A stretch of 64,000 nt of DNA from Maratus speciosus (taxonomy: Eukaryota; Arthropoda; Arachnida; Araneae; Salticidae): assembly GCA_963932465.1 (NCBI GenBank), contig OZ010786.1, positions 540,519,073 to 540,583,072 of the forward strand, in the 5' to 3' direction. Below, one piece after another: positions 46,128 through 58,967 of this stretch; the first letter of the stretch is position 1; each line of letters begins with the position of its first letter. A model generated the notes under the pieces. The model was given only the letters and a program-made list of their open reading frames with translations, had not been told where the DNA came from and did not search any database. The translations under genes and the position numbers were made by a program.

Positions 46128-49065
46128 GTAAGTAGATAATGATATACATATAAATTAAATAAATTAAACAGTATCTTTCATTAAGCATACGTTACCTTCA
46201 CGTCAGAGACGTGATAATGCCAGTCCACATATTTGAGCTTGTAGGAAATGAAACTTGCTTATCACCTCCGACACAGTTTTACTTTCACATATGTGTTACG
46301 TAAAATCGTACAACGTAAAAAGCATTGGCTAAAAATTCTCATTGAACTATTTTTGTAGGGAAAATATATAGAAAACAAATACAGTATAATTTCGGATTTG
46401 TGTGTTTTGTATTATGTTCTTACAACTATACAAAACACAATCTATGCATAACGTATTCCACGTAAATAACCTATACTAAGATTACAACATTTTAAAATTT
46501 TCTATAATTTTTAGTAAAACTCCTATAAGATAGAAAGTATTACCCATCTGTACCATAAAAATTCTGGCAAATTTACTGAAAATACAGAGTTAAATTATAG
46601 AAACAATGGTGTATCCGATTAAGGCATATCTTGGCCGATTAGCACTATATCATCAAATGTTAGGCAGTTTATAATAGCTGAATTGATTATGAAAATATTC
46701 TCGTTCTTATAGGAAAAATTAAGAAAACAAATTCTTAACAGCACAAATTTAAAATAAGTGAAAAGATATGCCATTATAAAAACATCTCTCGAAAGGAATT
46801 TTTTTCTAACGGAATTCTAAATTCTCAAAACATATTGATATAGTGTTTATTTTAAACTCATTATGTTTATTTTTTTTTAATATTTACACTAAATGTAATC
46901 TATCAGCGATATCTCCTGAATACATTTAGCTTTTTTTTTATATTTATATATTTTTGCATAAGAAAATATAACAGTTTTCATAAATTTAGTCTAATAAATT
47001 ATATGTTGAAAATTAATCTCATTCATCGACATACTTTATGTTTGAAACACCTTCGCAATTTGTATTTGTCTAAGATAATTTTTTTAAAGTTCGCAAAATA
47101 ATTATTTAATAATTTAATTACACATTTTTCGAGTAAAATACCTTTTTTCTCTTATTTCTTTATAAGAAACTATTTTAATTTGGGTAAAGTTTTTCTTCCA
47201 TCCATATACTTTTCACATCCCATTACAATCTAAAGGTTTCATTCATGCATTTTTATTAGTTAATTATGTTTAACGTTCAAAAAAATTAGCTAATATGTAG
47301 TTAGAAATATCTTTAAAAAAGAAAACGCGTTATTTTAATTATCTATAAAAAGTAAATAAGTGGCATTCTTTTCTTAAATTTTTACATTCTAATTACGCAC
47401 TTAATACGCCGCTGTATTGTACAATGTACCATAATTATTAAAATAATATAAAATATGCACAAATTAGAATAGTTTTTTAGAAACAAAAAAAAGGGGAAAA
47501 AAAGAATGACATTAATTCTATTGTTGTTTCTAAATTTAATTAATAAATATATTTTTAATGATGACTGCTTTTAGGGATCTGACTCTAATGCAAAATATCG
47601 TCATCATTAAGAACAATAATAATTAAAGTTCTTATTAAAAAAAGAATTAAAAAGAGACATGCCAATTTATATATATTTTTTTTATTTACATAAAAACGTA
47701 TGCATTTATCATGTTTTGAATAAGAATACATACAAGATTAGTACACTGTATCACTATAAACTACTGCATTTCCATAGTTTTGTTTTCAGCAATGATAACA
47801 AATAACCATAAATATCAGTATTCTTTTATGATTGTATTAAGCCTCTAACAGCAATTGAAGTATAAGGTTAAAGTCTGTTATATGCTCCATCGAGTTAGTT
47901 GCCCTACTAACTATATTTGAGCTTATACACGTGTGACGGAATTAGTGACCCCCCCCCCCCACAATAGTTCTAAAAAGGTGCAGTAGACGAAGTTACAGAG
48001 ATGTGTCCCTTCAAATTAACGTTACATTCATCAAAAAATTTAAGGCTGCATTTTGTTATATGTTCTCAAAAAATAGGGATAATTGCAGATGAAATATAAT
48101 TCATCTTTTAGTGTTCTTTAAAATACTTTGATTGTTGCTGAAACAGGTATTAAATAATGTTTTAGTTTTTAGATCGCAGCCATATTTTTTCGTATTTACA
48201 GAGCTACTGCCTGGAGCATCTATTCAATCAAGTGGGGCGTTTAACTCTGGGGTCTAGGACAGATTACCAAAATCAGTGGTTAAGTTTCTTGATAAAAATC
48301 CCATTTCATCTGGCATTCAGATTACAGCACTTTTTTCTATATAAAATTTGCAGTAGATAGGTCAAATGTTCAAAACAGAAAACTATATAAATCTGTATAT
48401 AAAAAAAATATAAGGGGGTGGGGGGGGGGTACTTAATGGGTATCTTTTTTTACTTACGCTAACAAAATTTTAGCAATATCTAGGTAGTTTCTTGTTATTA
48501 AACATCATTATTAACTTCTTTCTTAATTACAGAAGTATAATATAAAAGTTTTGAAGCAACTTCTGGTTACATTTTGCAGAACAGGTTGTGTATATTCCAT
48601 CCTAGGGTGTTATAATCTCTAAAATGAATTTTTATGAAAAGAAAAATTGCCTATGGAAAAATCATTTATTTAAAATGTTTAACAATATTGTCAATATGGG
48701 ACTGAATAATTGAATATGTATGAGGACGTGAGTTTCAAAACTCTCCTTATCCAGGAAGGAAAATTTTACTAGACCAAGTTTTGTTCCCAAATTACTATTA
48801 TATAAGGCGAGTTTTGAATGTAAACCAACATTTTACATTGCCACAATATTTATTTTATTTAATTATTTATTTTAAGCTATGAGGTATTCGGTACGGTTTT
48901 TGCCGGCATGACCTCAAATGGCGTTATATCCTTGGAACAACCTTCCTCCACAAGGAAAAAAGGCAGAACCCCATTGCCACAAATCCATGATAAAATAGTT
49001 TAGTTTCTGATTGTAGTGTTTTTTATGTGCGAATTTAGTAACTAAATAGGTGAATAAATAAAATC

Positions 49066-49066
<1 letters not shown>
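46128..49066. other. AT-rich stretch without genes
   Basis: C12 at 47949-47960 and a G10 run at 48420-48429. No other structure recognised. Confidence 0.45.

Positions 49067-49103
<37 letters not shown>
49067..49103. repeat. T homopolymer (about 37)
   Basis: Explains the poly-lysine open frame on the minus strand at 48914-49183, which is not a gene. Confidence 0.95.
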
Positions 49104-49107
<4 letters not shown>

Positions 49108-49325
49108 GGTAATTTTTGAAACTCACGTCCTCATATGATGAAATATGGAGAAATATTTTACTGTTGAAATAGGACACGTACACAGATTTTCATCAAAATG
49201 GCAATTAACCATCATTTTTAACAATAATACTTCCTAAAAAAATGCAATATCATGTATTGTGAGAAAGATAATAAAAATACTCTTAAGAGTCTTACTAGTG
49301 TCATAATTATATATCTATATTTTTA

Positions 49326-49420
49326 CTAGGCGGCTCTGCCCCCTGAAAGCTACCCTCGCCAACCCCGTTCAAATACCGCAGAATCTAAAAACACGCTAAT
49401 CTGATTGGTTTAAAAATTAT
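49326..49420 (-). mobile_element. Helitron 3' terminus (minus strand)
   Basis: On the minus strand, GGGGTTGGCGAGGGTAGC and then CAGGGGGCAGAGCCGCC form the GC-rich hairpin region (GGC-AGA-GCC core, one mismatch extending it), directly followed by CTAG and T. This closely resembles arthropod Helitron tails I remember. The body extends to higher coordinates; its 5' end was not found. Confidence 0.55.
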
Positions 49421-49879
49421 CATAGAAGATTGAATTATACTGAAAAAAGCTGTGCAGATCTACCTGTAAACGGGTTTCCATTCAATTTCTTTGATTTCAA
49501 AAATTTAAGGCCGAATCAGTTGCTGTTAAGACATCCAATGGTTGTTTTCGTATTTGATTAAAGAGGATCATTTAAACGTTTGAAAAGAAGCTAAAATAAA
49601 AGGAATTAAGTGTACAGTGTCTTTGTCTCCCGGTATTTTAAAACAATTTCTATAACAATAGCCTAAGTCATGCGACTATCATCAACAGTTCCGGGCGAAC
49701 CACTTCGCTTTTTATATTCCTGGTGCCTTGTTGGTACTTTAATATTAGCCAGTACAGGTGATAAGCCTCCAAATATTATTCTATCGCCATCATTTCATCT
49801 ATGTTATAATAGTCAAAGTCATGTAACTGCCATAAATAAATACGCTCTGATCCCTTCGGTTTTCATATGAAAGTTTGTC

Positions 49880-50657
49880 CCAGATATCATGTACGGCCCC
49901 ATATTGGCGCGATATTTTTCCGACGCTAATTTGGGAAAAACATCAACAGCATAAACAACAACATCCGGCTTATCAAATCAAGCAAAATAACGATACTATG
50001 GCACCAGTTAAGTACCCGTTGCGTATATGATATTGGCGTCAGAAAAAAATCGCGCCAATATGGATCCGTATATGACATCTGTGCCGAAAGTTTTCCCTTT
50101 TGATTAGAAAATCTAATTTCTTTTTCGAATAAAACTACATAAAAGTTTCCATGGTCGCAAAGAATTATTGGTACTGTTACGCTAGCCGGGTGCAAATCTC
50201 GCCAATAGCTATTTTTCAAATCGCAAGTTGGCATTTGTTCTTCGAGTGGTAAATTAAAACTTTGCTTTGAAGTTGAAATTAAATGTCATCGTTTGTTACA
50301 TCATTTAATATTTGGCCAGATTCATATACGCACCGGCTTTGGCGTGATTTTTTTAACGAAAATTTGGCGAAAACCTCGTTTTCGAATACCAGTTACATAT
50401 GTATTTTTGGTACTACTTAGTTATCCCGTCGACCAAAAATCTATCACCATACTATAAGATTAAATGCCAATAAAGTTTAATCGTACATGTCAAATTCACT
50501 TGACTTTAACCCTCTAAGTATTTGGGGCGTAATATTCCGTTCACTAAGCTCCAGGTTTCACAGCAATACAAGCAATATTTAAGATAATATAATTCTATAG
50601 ATTTAATTAATTTTAAAATGATTAATACTCTGAAGGATTACATTAATATTTCTAATT

Positions 50658-50706
<49 letters not shown>

Positions 50707-51230
50707 AGGTTGAAAGAATCATATTTTCTTAACATTTAAAACAAAATGCAAAGAAAACAATATTACAATTTTAACCTTTTGCAAGACGCTCGGAGGGTTA
50801 AGCAAGTTACACATCTTTACTTCATCAAGTGATTTTTATTTCGACGTTTTATTTGTATATTTATTAATGTTATACTATTTTCTTTGTTCTTTCGTTATTT
50901 AAAATAAAAATTATATCAATTTGTATAATTTGGCTAGTGGTTTGGCAATTTATATAATTTGGCGAAATGGGCCGATGGAATAACTAAGTAGTACAGTACT
51001 ATTTTAATTATTTTCTATTATTTTTTATTTTTAAAGGAAAATAACCAAAAAAATAATTAACTATAGAACAAAACAATTTATGCAATTAAAAAAAAGAAAA
51101 TAAAGTAAATAAACATTTATTATTAAATAAACAACAATAGCAAGGTTACCATGTCAACCAAAATAATGCCATTTTGGAGCCAATTAGGTACTCCGGTGCG
51201 TATATGACATCTGTGCCTAATATTTTTCTT
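49880..51230. repeat. Dispersed diverged repeat with TGGCGCGATTTTT / GTATATGACATCTGTGCC words
   Basis: GTATATGACATCTGTGCC occurs in direct orientation near 50071 and 51201. CCGGTGCGTATATGA occurs near 51192 and inverted near 50328, and a close variant (CCGTTGCGTATATGA) at 50018. TTGGCGCGAT-type words appear in both orientations near 49904 and 50050. These look like several decayed insertions of one family, in mixed orientation. The T42 tract (50661-50702) lies between them. Confidence 0.5.
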
Positions 51231-51635
51231 TTCGTTTAAAAAAATGAAGTGAAAGCCATTTATTTTAAATGTTTCTGTTTGTATTAAATAAAATGATAAT
51301 GAAATACAAATTGAATTATGAATAAAAGTAACATGATACATTTCTTAGCATACATTTAAGGGAGGCCAAACTTCTCGCCAAATTAGTTTAAAATAGTAAA
51401 CATTTCTAAAATCTGAAAAAAATATCTGTTTGATTAAAATTTGAGTTGCCATCATTAGAAAAATGTATAAAAAATTAAAAAAAAATATTTCGAAAAGTAA
51501 TTCGAATTTAAAAAATCTAATACCAGTTTTGAAATCTGCGGATCAATATTGATTTTTGATGTTAATTTCATCGCAAAGTATTCCATATTTTAGGAGAAAT
51601 CGCCGTGAAACATAATCAGTTGTTTAATCAGTCGA

Positions 51636-51680
51636 TTCATACTTCCGTTTCATACTTCCGTTTCATAAATTCGTTTCATT
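51636..51680. repeat. Minisatellite of 15-bp units
   Basis: TTCATACTTCCGTTTCATACTTCCG continues as TTTCATAAATTCGTTTCATT, about three units. Confidence 0.75.
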
Positions 51681-52060
51681 AGTATTATATATATATATAT
51701 GGCAGATTAAATAAAAAATCTTTTATAGTTTACATTGTGAAATATTCAATTTTAATTGAGTTACTCTAAATAGTTTATCTTACATTTTTTCTATATGTTA
51801 AATATAAAAATGTATTTATCATGCTAAAATTGCTACTGTTCTGGTTATAATAGATCTTTTCTCGTAAAGATCTCAAATATAAATTAATTAACCGACAACA
51901 GGAATATACTGACAGACAGAAATCGGTGAAATTTACTTTAATTTTCATTACTTTGAAAACTTTTAACAACGACAGGACGCACATTTACTTAAATAGTTCA
52001 GTAAGTGTTTTAAAAGAAACATGAATGCGACACACACCATATTCACTAGGTAATAAGGTG

Positions 52061-52882
52061 TAAAGTATCTCAGTGACACACATACATTGCGCTATTTTTT
52101 AATTAATACAGTGTCATTAAAATGAGTTTCAAACACGTTTAACTTCAAGGTAGTTATGCACATGTATGATTGTTAAGCGATAAATAAAATGATAAATAGT
52201 ATATAGAATTTAAGTATTTCAATACATATTTATTGATATATTTTAAGTTGCAATGAGATAAATTTCAAAACTTACAGTGCTATTATTATACTTTAAAACA
52301 TGCGTTACAATTAGATTGTAAGATCGTCCCCTTTAAGTAAAGTATCTCAGTAGCACACATACATTGCGCTATATTTTAATTAATACAGTGTCATTAAAAT
52401 GAGTTTCAAACACGTTTAACTTCAAGGTAGTTATGTACATGTATGATTGTTAAGCAATAAATAAAATGATAAATAGTATATAGAATTTAATCATTTCAAT
52501 ACATATTTATTGATATATTTTGAGTAGCAATGAGATAAATTTCAAAACTTACAGTGCTATTATTATACTTTATAACATGCGTTAGAATTAGATTGTAAGA
52601 TCGTCCCCTTTATGTAAAGTATCTCAGTAGCACACATACATTGTGCTATATTTTAATTAATACAGTGTCATTAAAATGAGTTTCAAACACGTTTAACTTC
52701 AAGGTAGTTATGTACATGTATGATTGTTGAACGATAAATAAAATGATAAATAGTATATAGAATTAATACATATTTATTGATATATTTTGAGTTGCAATGA
52801 GATAAATTTCAAAACTTACAGTGCTATTATTAAACTTTATAACATGCGTTACAATTAGATTTTAAGATCGTCCCCTTTATGT
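52061..52882. repeat. Tandem array, three 277-bp units
   Basis: TAAAGTATCTCAGT starts units at 52061, 52338 and 52615, exactly 277 bp apart. Each runs to AGATCGTCCCCTTT. The third lacks about nine bases (a CATTTCAAT-type segment). Units 2 and 3 share variants (CAGTAGCACAC, GTACATGTATG) against unit 1 (CAGTGACACAC, GCACATGTATG), so the last duplication made units 2 and 3. Non-coding; a short satellite-like array. Confidence 0.92.
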
Positions 52883-53319
52883 TTAACGCCTGGTAAAATA
52901 TGTAGAAAAATAAAAGAACGTAGATTAATTGAATAACTTCACAGTTTACATAAAAATATATCTTGAAATTTCAGTAATTCGTTTTATTATTTTTAATGCA
53001 ACATATCGGAATTTAAGGATTAAGGTAATTAACCATGCATATCTTACTGGAAAAAGGTATTTGAATAAGATAGCTTTTTAAAGAATGATTATGTATTTTT
53101 TCATAGAATAGTTTCAGTAGAAAAAGGGATTAAGAGTATTTTCAACGCTATATAAAATATTTTATCCATTTAGTGATGCATTCGCTTAAGTGCTAATGTA
53201 TTGCTTATCCATACAAATATTAATATTTACAATATTCGTAATAGAAAACTTCATACGATTCAAATTTTACATTTTGCCTGAAAAATTACATATTCATTTA
53301 CATAAAACATAAAAGTACA

Positions 53320-54530
53320 CTTTCAAATTCATACAATAATTAGAATTACTTTCTACTTTTGTCCATGAATAAAAGGTTCGTAAAAGACGGTATTTCTACA
53401 GTACAGTACATGGTCATGACATTAAATATGTTTCTGTACTTAATCAAAATAAAAAGTCATTATGCTTAATATGTTATGTTAATGCATAATCTCCTTCATA
53501 TATTTCATTTAAATAAACTTTGTATGATAGCATAGAAATCTGTAAAGGATGTGAGGATGAGATGCGCGGCCGTTCATCCTCATGATTAACTCAATGTATC
53601 GTTAGTATTTTCAACTAATCGAACGTGTGATATAAATCGTATTGCCATTATTATTTTTATTTTTAATTCCTATCTGCATATACAATCTTATTATCATACA
53701 TCTGTAGAATTCCACATAAAAAAAAAATTCTTAATTATCTTTTAATTGACAAATGAATCTGGTTGTTAGATTTTCCTTTGTAATATACCACAGAAAATCC
53801 ATAATAAGTATTAACTAATTTAATTACAAAATGAAATGGATTTTTGAAAAAGAATCAATCATTTAAAACTTAAACAGGTTTAACGCAATTGTCTAATGGT
53901 ATTAATATGCGTCCAATTACCGCTGTCCACTTTCAGGTTTCATACAACAATAAAAATTCCTTTTTAATTTTATCCATAAATAAATGTTTCGTAAAGGACG
54001 ATATTTCTATCGTACAATACATGTTCATGTCATAAAGTATTTTTATGCACATAAAAAAATTAAGCAGTCATTCTGTTTACGTTAATGAATAATTTTACAC
54101 ATATATATTATTTTTAAAATCCTTCTAAAATAGTATATAAATTTATGATACAAAATGTATGTATTTGCCCGTCCGTTCCTGCTCTTAATTAACTTAAAGT
54201 ACCATTATTATTTTTAACTAAAATATTATGAGATACCCATCGTATCACAATTATTTCACAATTATTATTTTTTTCTTTCATACATGCAGTTTTAGTATAG
54301 TACATTTGCAGGCATTCACATTAAATAAAATTCTTAATTATCTTCTCATTTACAAATGAATCTGTTTTTTGGAATTTCCTTTGTAATATACCCCAGAACA
54401 CCAATGATTAGAATTAAAGTTTTAATTACAGAATTAAATGAATTTTTCAAAAGTATCAAACTTTTAAAGCTTAAAAAGGCTTAACGTAATTGTCTAATGG
54501 TAATAATATGCGTCCAATTACCGTTGAAAC
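53320..54530. repeat. Diverged tandem duplication, period about 605 bp
   Basis: TTAACGCAATTGTCTAATGG near 53881 pairs with TTAACGTAATTGTCTAATGG near 54482. The block with CCATGAATAAAAGGTTCGTAAA at about 53363 pairs with the one at about 53973. TTCTTAATTATCTT and CCTTTGTAATATACC also recur. Both copies are non-coding. Confidence 0.75.
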
Positions 54531-55610
54531 ATGGGATACCAATAATGAGCATTAAGATATTTGAGTTAAATTATGATTATATTTACTGCCTTTTAAAGGT
54601 TTTAGTAAATATTTTCCAAAATAAATCATTTTTTTTTGGTAATCATATGAGATGTAATTCGATATAGCTCTGAAACTATTTCATCTTGATAATTACCTTA
54701 TCTAAGTAACCAATTGAAATCAAACATTGGAATGTACTACTACACTTGAACGTAGGCAGAGGCAAATGGTTGAACATATTTATCTTTTATAATACCCTCC
54801 AGTGAATAACAATGTTGTAGATTATTAGATGATTGCTTATGGACATTATCATCATTTTTTTACATATTAAAATTATCATTAATTTCGTTTTTTATTTGTG
54901 CTATATCTAATACCAGAAAACCACGACAAGATTAAAGCTTTAAAATTCTAAAAATTAATAAAAATTTTATTTCCATACAGGGCTAAAACTTATTTTCAAC
55001 TATTAAAAAACTTTTTATGTATAACAGTGTAATTTTAAACTGTGTAATTCATTATTAAAATTATATGGGGGATAGTATGTATGAAGTTGTAACGATTTTC
55101 CATGTAAAATCGGAATCGGAATCCAATTATTTTGATATACTTTTGCAGCATCTCAACCCAAGTAGAACTTGGATATACATTTTCAAAAAAAAAAAAAAAA
55201 AAAAAAAAAGATATTTTAGAGTCATTTCTAATATATGGCTTTGTTTTATGTAAAAATGAAACTCATTAAGAGACTCACACAAGTGATGGAAATTGCCATC
55301 ATTCGCGTTCAAAAAATTAAGTGTATACAAATGCTACATAATATAGAATTTTGTAATTGTAAATGAGGTGTTATTGATTTAATTACAGTGCACTTCCAGT
55401 GATATTATCACGTTTCATCAAACTGTTTAAAAAATTCACTAACTTATCTTCATTGTGTTTAATGTTTTAAACGAACATCTGGATAAGGCTTTCAGTTAGA
55501 CGCCCTAAATTTATGACTGTTGAAAAGCATTTCGAAAAACATACTTTTTTTATCTTCATAGGTATTATTAAGAGTTTGATTTTAAGAAATTAGATAAGTA
55601 TCACATTGCA
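54531..55610. other. AT-rich stretch with A25
   Basis: A homopolymer at 55185-55209. No genes. Confidence 0.5.
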
Positions 55611-55816
55611 CACTGTAAAAAAAAAAAAAAAAATCTGTACAGTTACTAAAGTTTTCTAGGAAACTGGGATTCCTAGAAATTTTTATGTAACGGCAAAAAG
55701 AAAAATTCCTGTAACAGAGGCTGTTGCAGGAATTTTTGTTGTTGCCGTTACATAAAAAATTTTAGGAATCTCAGTTTCCTTGAAAAACTTTAGTAACTTT
55801 ACATTTTTTTTACAGT
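55611..55816. mobile_element. Foldback MITE, CACTGTAAAAA-type ends
   Basis: From CACTGTAAAAAA to TTTTTTTTACAGT, about 206 bp. Arms of about 100 bp are inverted (TACTAAAGTTTT...GGAAACTG, ATGTAACGGCAA, AATTCCTG) around a short GAGGC-like centre. Its termini match those of 40343-40622, though the interiors differ. Confidence 0.8.
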
Positions 55817-57859
55817 ATATATACAGTATAATTGAGATATCAAATAAAACAGGAATTTCAATTATTTTATTACACATGTTCTGAAAATAAAGAAGAGAAG
55901 AGAACATATATATTTATATTATACTTTTTTTAGTTTCGTTATTTTATTTAAAAAAAAGTTAAATGTAAATTTTACACATACTACAATTTAAAACACACTA
56001 AAGAATATCGTTTTTCTCAAGAATATAAAATTCTTAAAATTGTTCATTTCTTTTTTGCAAATTTATCAGACAAAAATTAGCAAAAGAGACATCTCATTAG
56101 AACGAAATTGACCTATCCTATTATATTAATTTTTGCACATAACAAAAACAATCCGCATCTTAAAAATAATAATAATAATTGTCACCAAGACGGCTCCAAT
56201 AAATAGAGAGTCTTCTACTCGCGACGAAGAACTCTTTAACTTATTAGCAGTCTTTCCGGAACCTGCATAAAATCATGTTTTCTGTCGGTATAAATAAAGT
56301 CATTTACGCGCGTAATTGTGTGTGTTTATCTATGTTACTTTCTATTGGGTCAGTTAGTATCCCATTGTTTTCTCCAGTTAAGTTTATCTTGTATAATTTC
56401 GTATGCGAATAAACATTGTCAATTTGCAAAATTTATAATTTTTATTAATATTATACTTATTCAAAGAATAAATCGATGATTTATGGAGCATTTCATTGAT
56501 AACTTCAATCTTAACAAATGCAAAAAAATTAAATATTTTGTTTGGAGGTCAAAAATTATTTTTCAAGTAGAAGACTGCTGTTATCCTATGAATCTTCATG
56601 TAATTCCTGAAGATAGTCATCCTAGTAACGTATCCAGGTGTACAATTCTCACGAAATCTATAACTCATTTACGCATATATGTCCTGTTCATTTCTTTATA
56701 GTATCAGGAGTATATTTGAAATATTTTAGGTTCCTGCGGAAATATTCATCCACTAATGTTCTATATGGTAAAATGTGATATAAATAGCAGTAAAGAAATA
56801 AAAATTCATTTTAATCCCTGGAAAAAATTTTTAATTAATAGTTTATGCAATTTATTTACTGAATATTATGAATTTTGATATACAGTTAAGAATATACTGG
56901 AGAGGTGAAAAAAAAATTCAGTCTGACATTTTGTCTATATCTTTTCTTTTTCCAATTTTTTTTTTTTTTTTTTTTTTTTTGTACGCTGGAGTTAATCAAT
57001 ATTTTTTTGTATTATTCTTTATAATATCTTCGTTTTCGTTTTATTAATTTTCTATTTTACATCCTTTTTTACTATTATATAATCCTATGATAACTGCGTT
57101 CGTAAATCAATAAAATATAAAGAACCTATTAGTAAATTAGAGATGGATAAATTATCGAAGTTTCGAAATAAATTTTGCATAATAACTAAACGTTTTTCAT
57201 GATATATATTAAATGTAAAATGCCCATATTTAATGGTAATTATACCATTACTTATTTCTCTAACGGCGATATTTAATATATTTTTGTTTTTCTTTGATAT
57301 CATTATACCAATTCATATATATTATCACATTTTCCTTTAATAAACCTAATTATCCGCATTTATAAACTTCTAAATGGATTATTATACAATTTAAAGATAT
57401 CATACAACACTTTAAATAAAGAAAATGCCCTTAGCAAATTAAAACGCCATGTAATAAATTTGAAGTGAAATTTTTCTAATAATTATTTTTATACCAAATT
57501 AAGCATGAGTTAATGGACTTTATGTTGACATAAGAAGTTACATATATGAATTATTTCATAAAGTACATAAATATTTCTTATAGTATTGACGTTTTATTGA
57601 TTTAATGATGATTTAAATTTTTCGAAAATAAAATGCGTTTCAAGTACCTTTCTCAATTTTATAAAACATAAAAATTATTTATTTTAAATATGGTTCCAAT
57701 TTAAAAATGACAAATAAGTTTAAGTTAAAAAAAATAAATTTATATAATGTATTTTGTATATAATGTATTTTGAAGCTTTTACGCTCATTTACTTTTTCAT
57801 TTGAGGTTTTAAAATGTTGAGAAACCGTTCTTAGTTCTCATTTACGTCTTAAGTCAAGC
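55817..57859. other. AT-rich stretch without recognised genes
   Basis: T25 at 56956-56980. The 72-codon plus-strand frame at 56483-56701 (containing CYPMNLHVIPEDSHPSNVSR) has no recognisable motif and is left uncalled. Confidence 0.4.
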
Positions 57860-58314
57860 CATTTTCAAAGCTTTTAGTCTATCGGTCTACCACCCCTCTC
57901 ATAAAATATAGCAAATGCTGAAACAGGGACTGTCACCATGAATTTGGCAACTAAACTTTCGAAATTTGTTTTACATTTCCTAAGATTCCAAATAAATCAA
58001 AATTTAGAAAGTTTTTAAAAGACTTTTCACTTATATTTTACGTTTTTAAATTTGGAATACTTTGGAATTCTACACTGACAGAAAAAAAAAAATCCCAACA
58101 CCAAGAAAACTTGTGTTAGATAAACGAAATTTGGTAGGCGTGTTTATGTATCTGAAAGATGACATCGATTCAAATTTCACGCTTCGCGCATAAGTTTGGC
58201 GCTAGTAGCGCCACTCAGAACTTGCAGATCAGGTTTAATTTAAATGCGTGCTGTAAAGTTCGTAGGCGTTATTTAGCTTCGAAATGTGACGTATTGAGTT
58301 GATGTTAGCCAAGA

Positions 58315-58777
58315 ATGCCTTTAACAAGACGAAGAAGCTACTGTCAACAGCTCACCGAGTTGGAACGAGGTCGCATATTCGGGCTACGAGAAGGTGGATT
58401 TTCTTTCCGCGATATTTCAGAAAGACTTGGCTGGAATGTATCCACTGTGCATGATTGTTGGAAGCAGTGGTCAAGGGATGGTACTGCCTCAAGAAGATCG
58501 GGTTCCAGGCGGCCACGTGGCACTCCTGAGTGGGAAGATCGCCGTATTCGGCGTAGGTGCATCGTACTGCGTCTGCGGCAAAAACTGGAGCTGCAGTTGG
58601 TACTACAGTGACACAACGAACTGTTAGAAATCGGTTACTTTAAAGACAGCTCCGAGCCAGGCGCCAGGTAGCGTGCATTCTATTGACTCCAAGCCATTGC
58701 CGTTTGCGAAGCCATTTGTGTCAAGCCTCATTGGTGGGCGGAGTGGAGATCTGTTGTGTTTTTTTTTTCATCAGAAG
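58315..58777 (+). pseudogene. Tc1-like transposase, N-terminal half, frameshifted
   Basis: The ATG at 58315 opens MPLTRRRSYCQQL, then FGLREGGFSFRDISERLGWN and VSTVHDCWKQWSRDGTASRR, a paired-like DNA-binding domain with a G-R-like linker. Near 58550-58565 the frame shifts. The continuation reads RTASAAKTGAAVGTTVTQRT and later CIPLTPSHCRLRSHLCQAS up to the region before the usual F-S-D-E motif, where the sequence switches to the inverted copy. It lacks the catalytic domain. Confidence 0.8.
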
Positions 58778-58967
58778 AACCCGGTCTTCTTGAGGCAGTA
58801 CCATCCCTTGACCACTGCTTACAACAATCATGCACAGTGGATACATTCCAGCCAAGTCTTTCTGCAATATCGCGGAAAGAAAATCCACCTTCTCGTAGGC
58901 CGAATATGCGACCAAGTTCCAACTTGGTGAGCTGTTGACAGTGGCTTCTTCGTCTTGTTAAAGACAT
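58777..58967 (-). pseudogene. Inverted copy of the Tc1-like transposase N-terminus
   Basis: The ATG at 58965-58967 (minus) opens MSLTRRRSHCQQLTKLELGR and continues through FSFRDIAERLGWNVSTVHDC to DGTASRRPGS, then stops matching at the palindrome centre. It differs from the plus-strand copy at several residues (for example I-A-E for I-S-E, C-C-K for C-W-K), so the arms diverged after duplication or came from different copies. Confidence 0.8.

Noticed and set aside
48914..49183. 89-codon minus-strand frame
   Set aside because: It contains a poly-lysine run that is just the T37 tract read backwards.
49670..49870. 66-codon plus-strand frame with a hydrophobic stretch
   Set aside because: It lies downstream of a Helitron 3' end on the opposite strand, in probable Helitron body. 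No family motif and no splice or promoter signals.
58344..58616. Minus- and plus-strand frames overlapping the Tc1-like fragments (also 58394-58627, 58673-58930, 58721-58915)
   Set aside because: Shadow frames of the two inverted transposase fragments.
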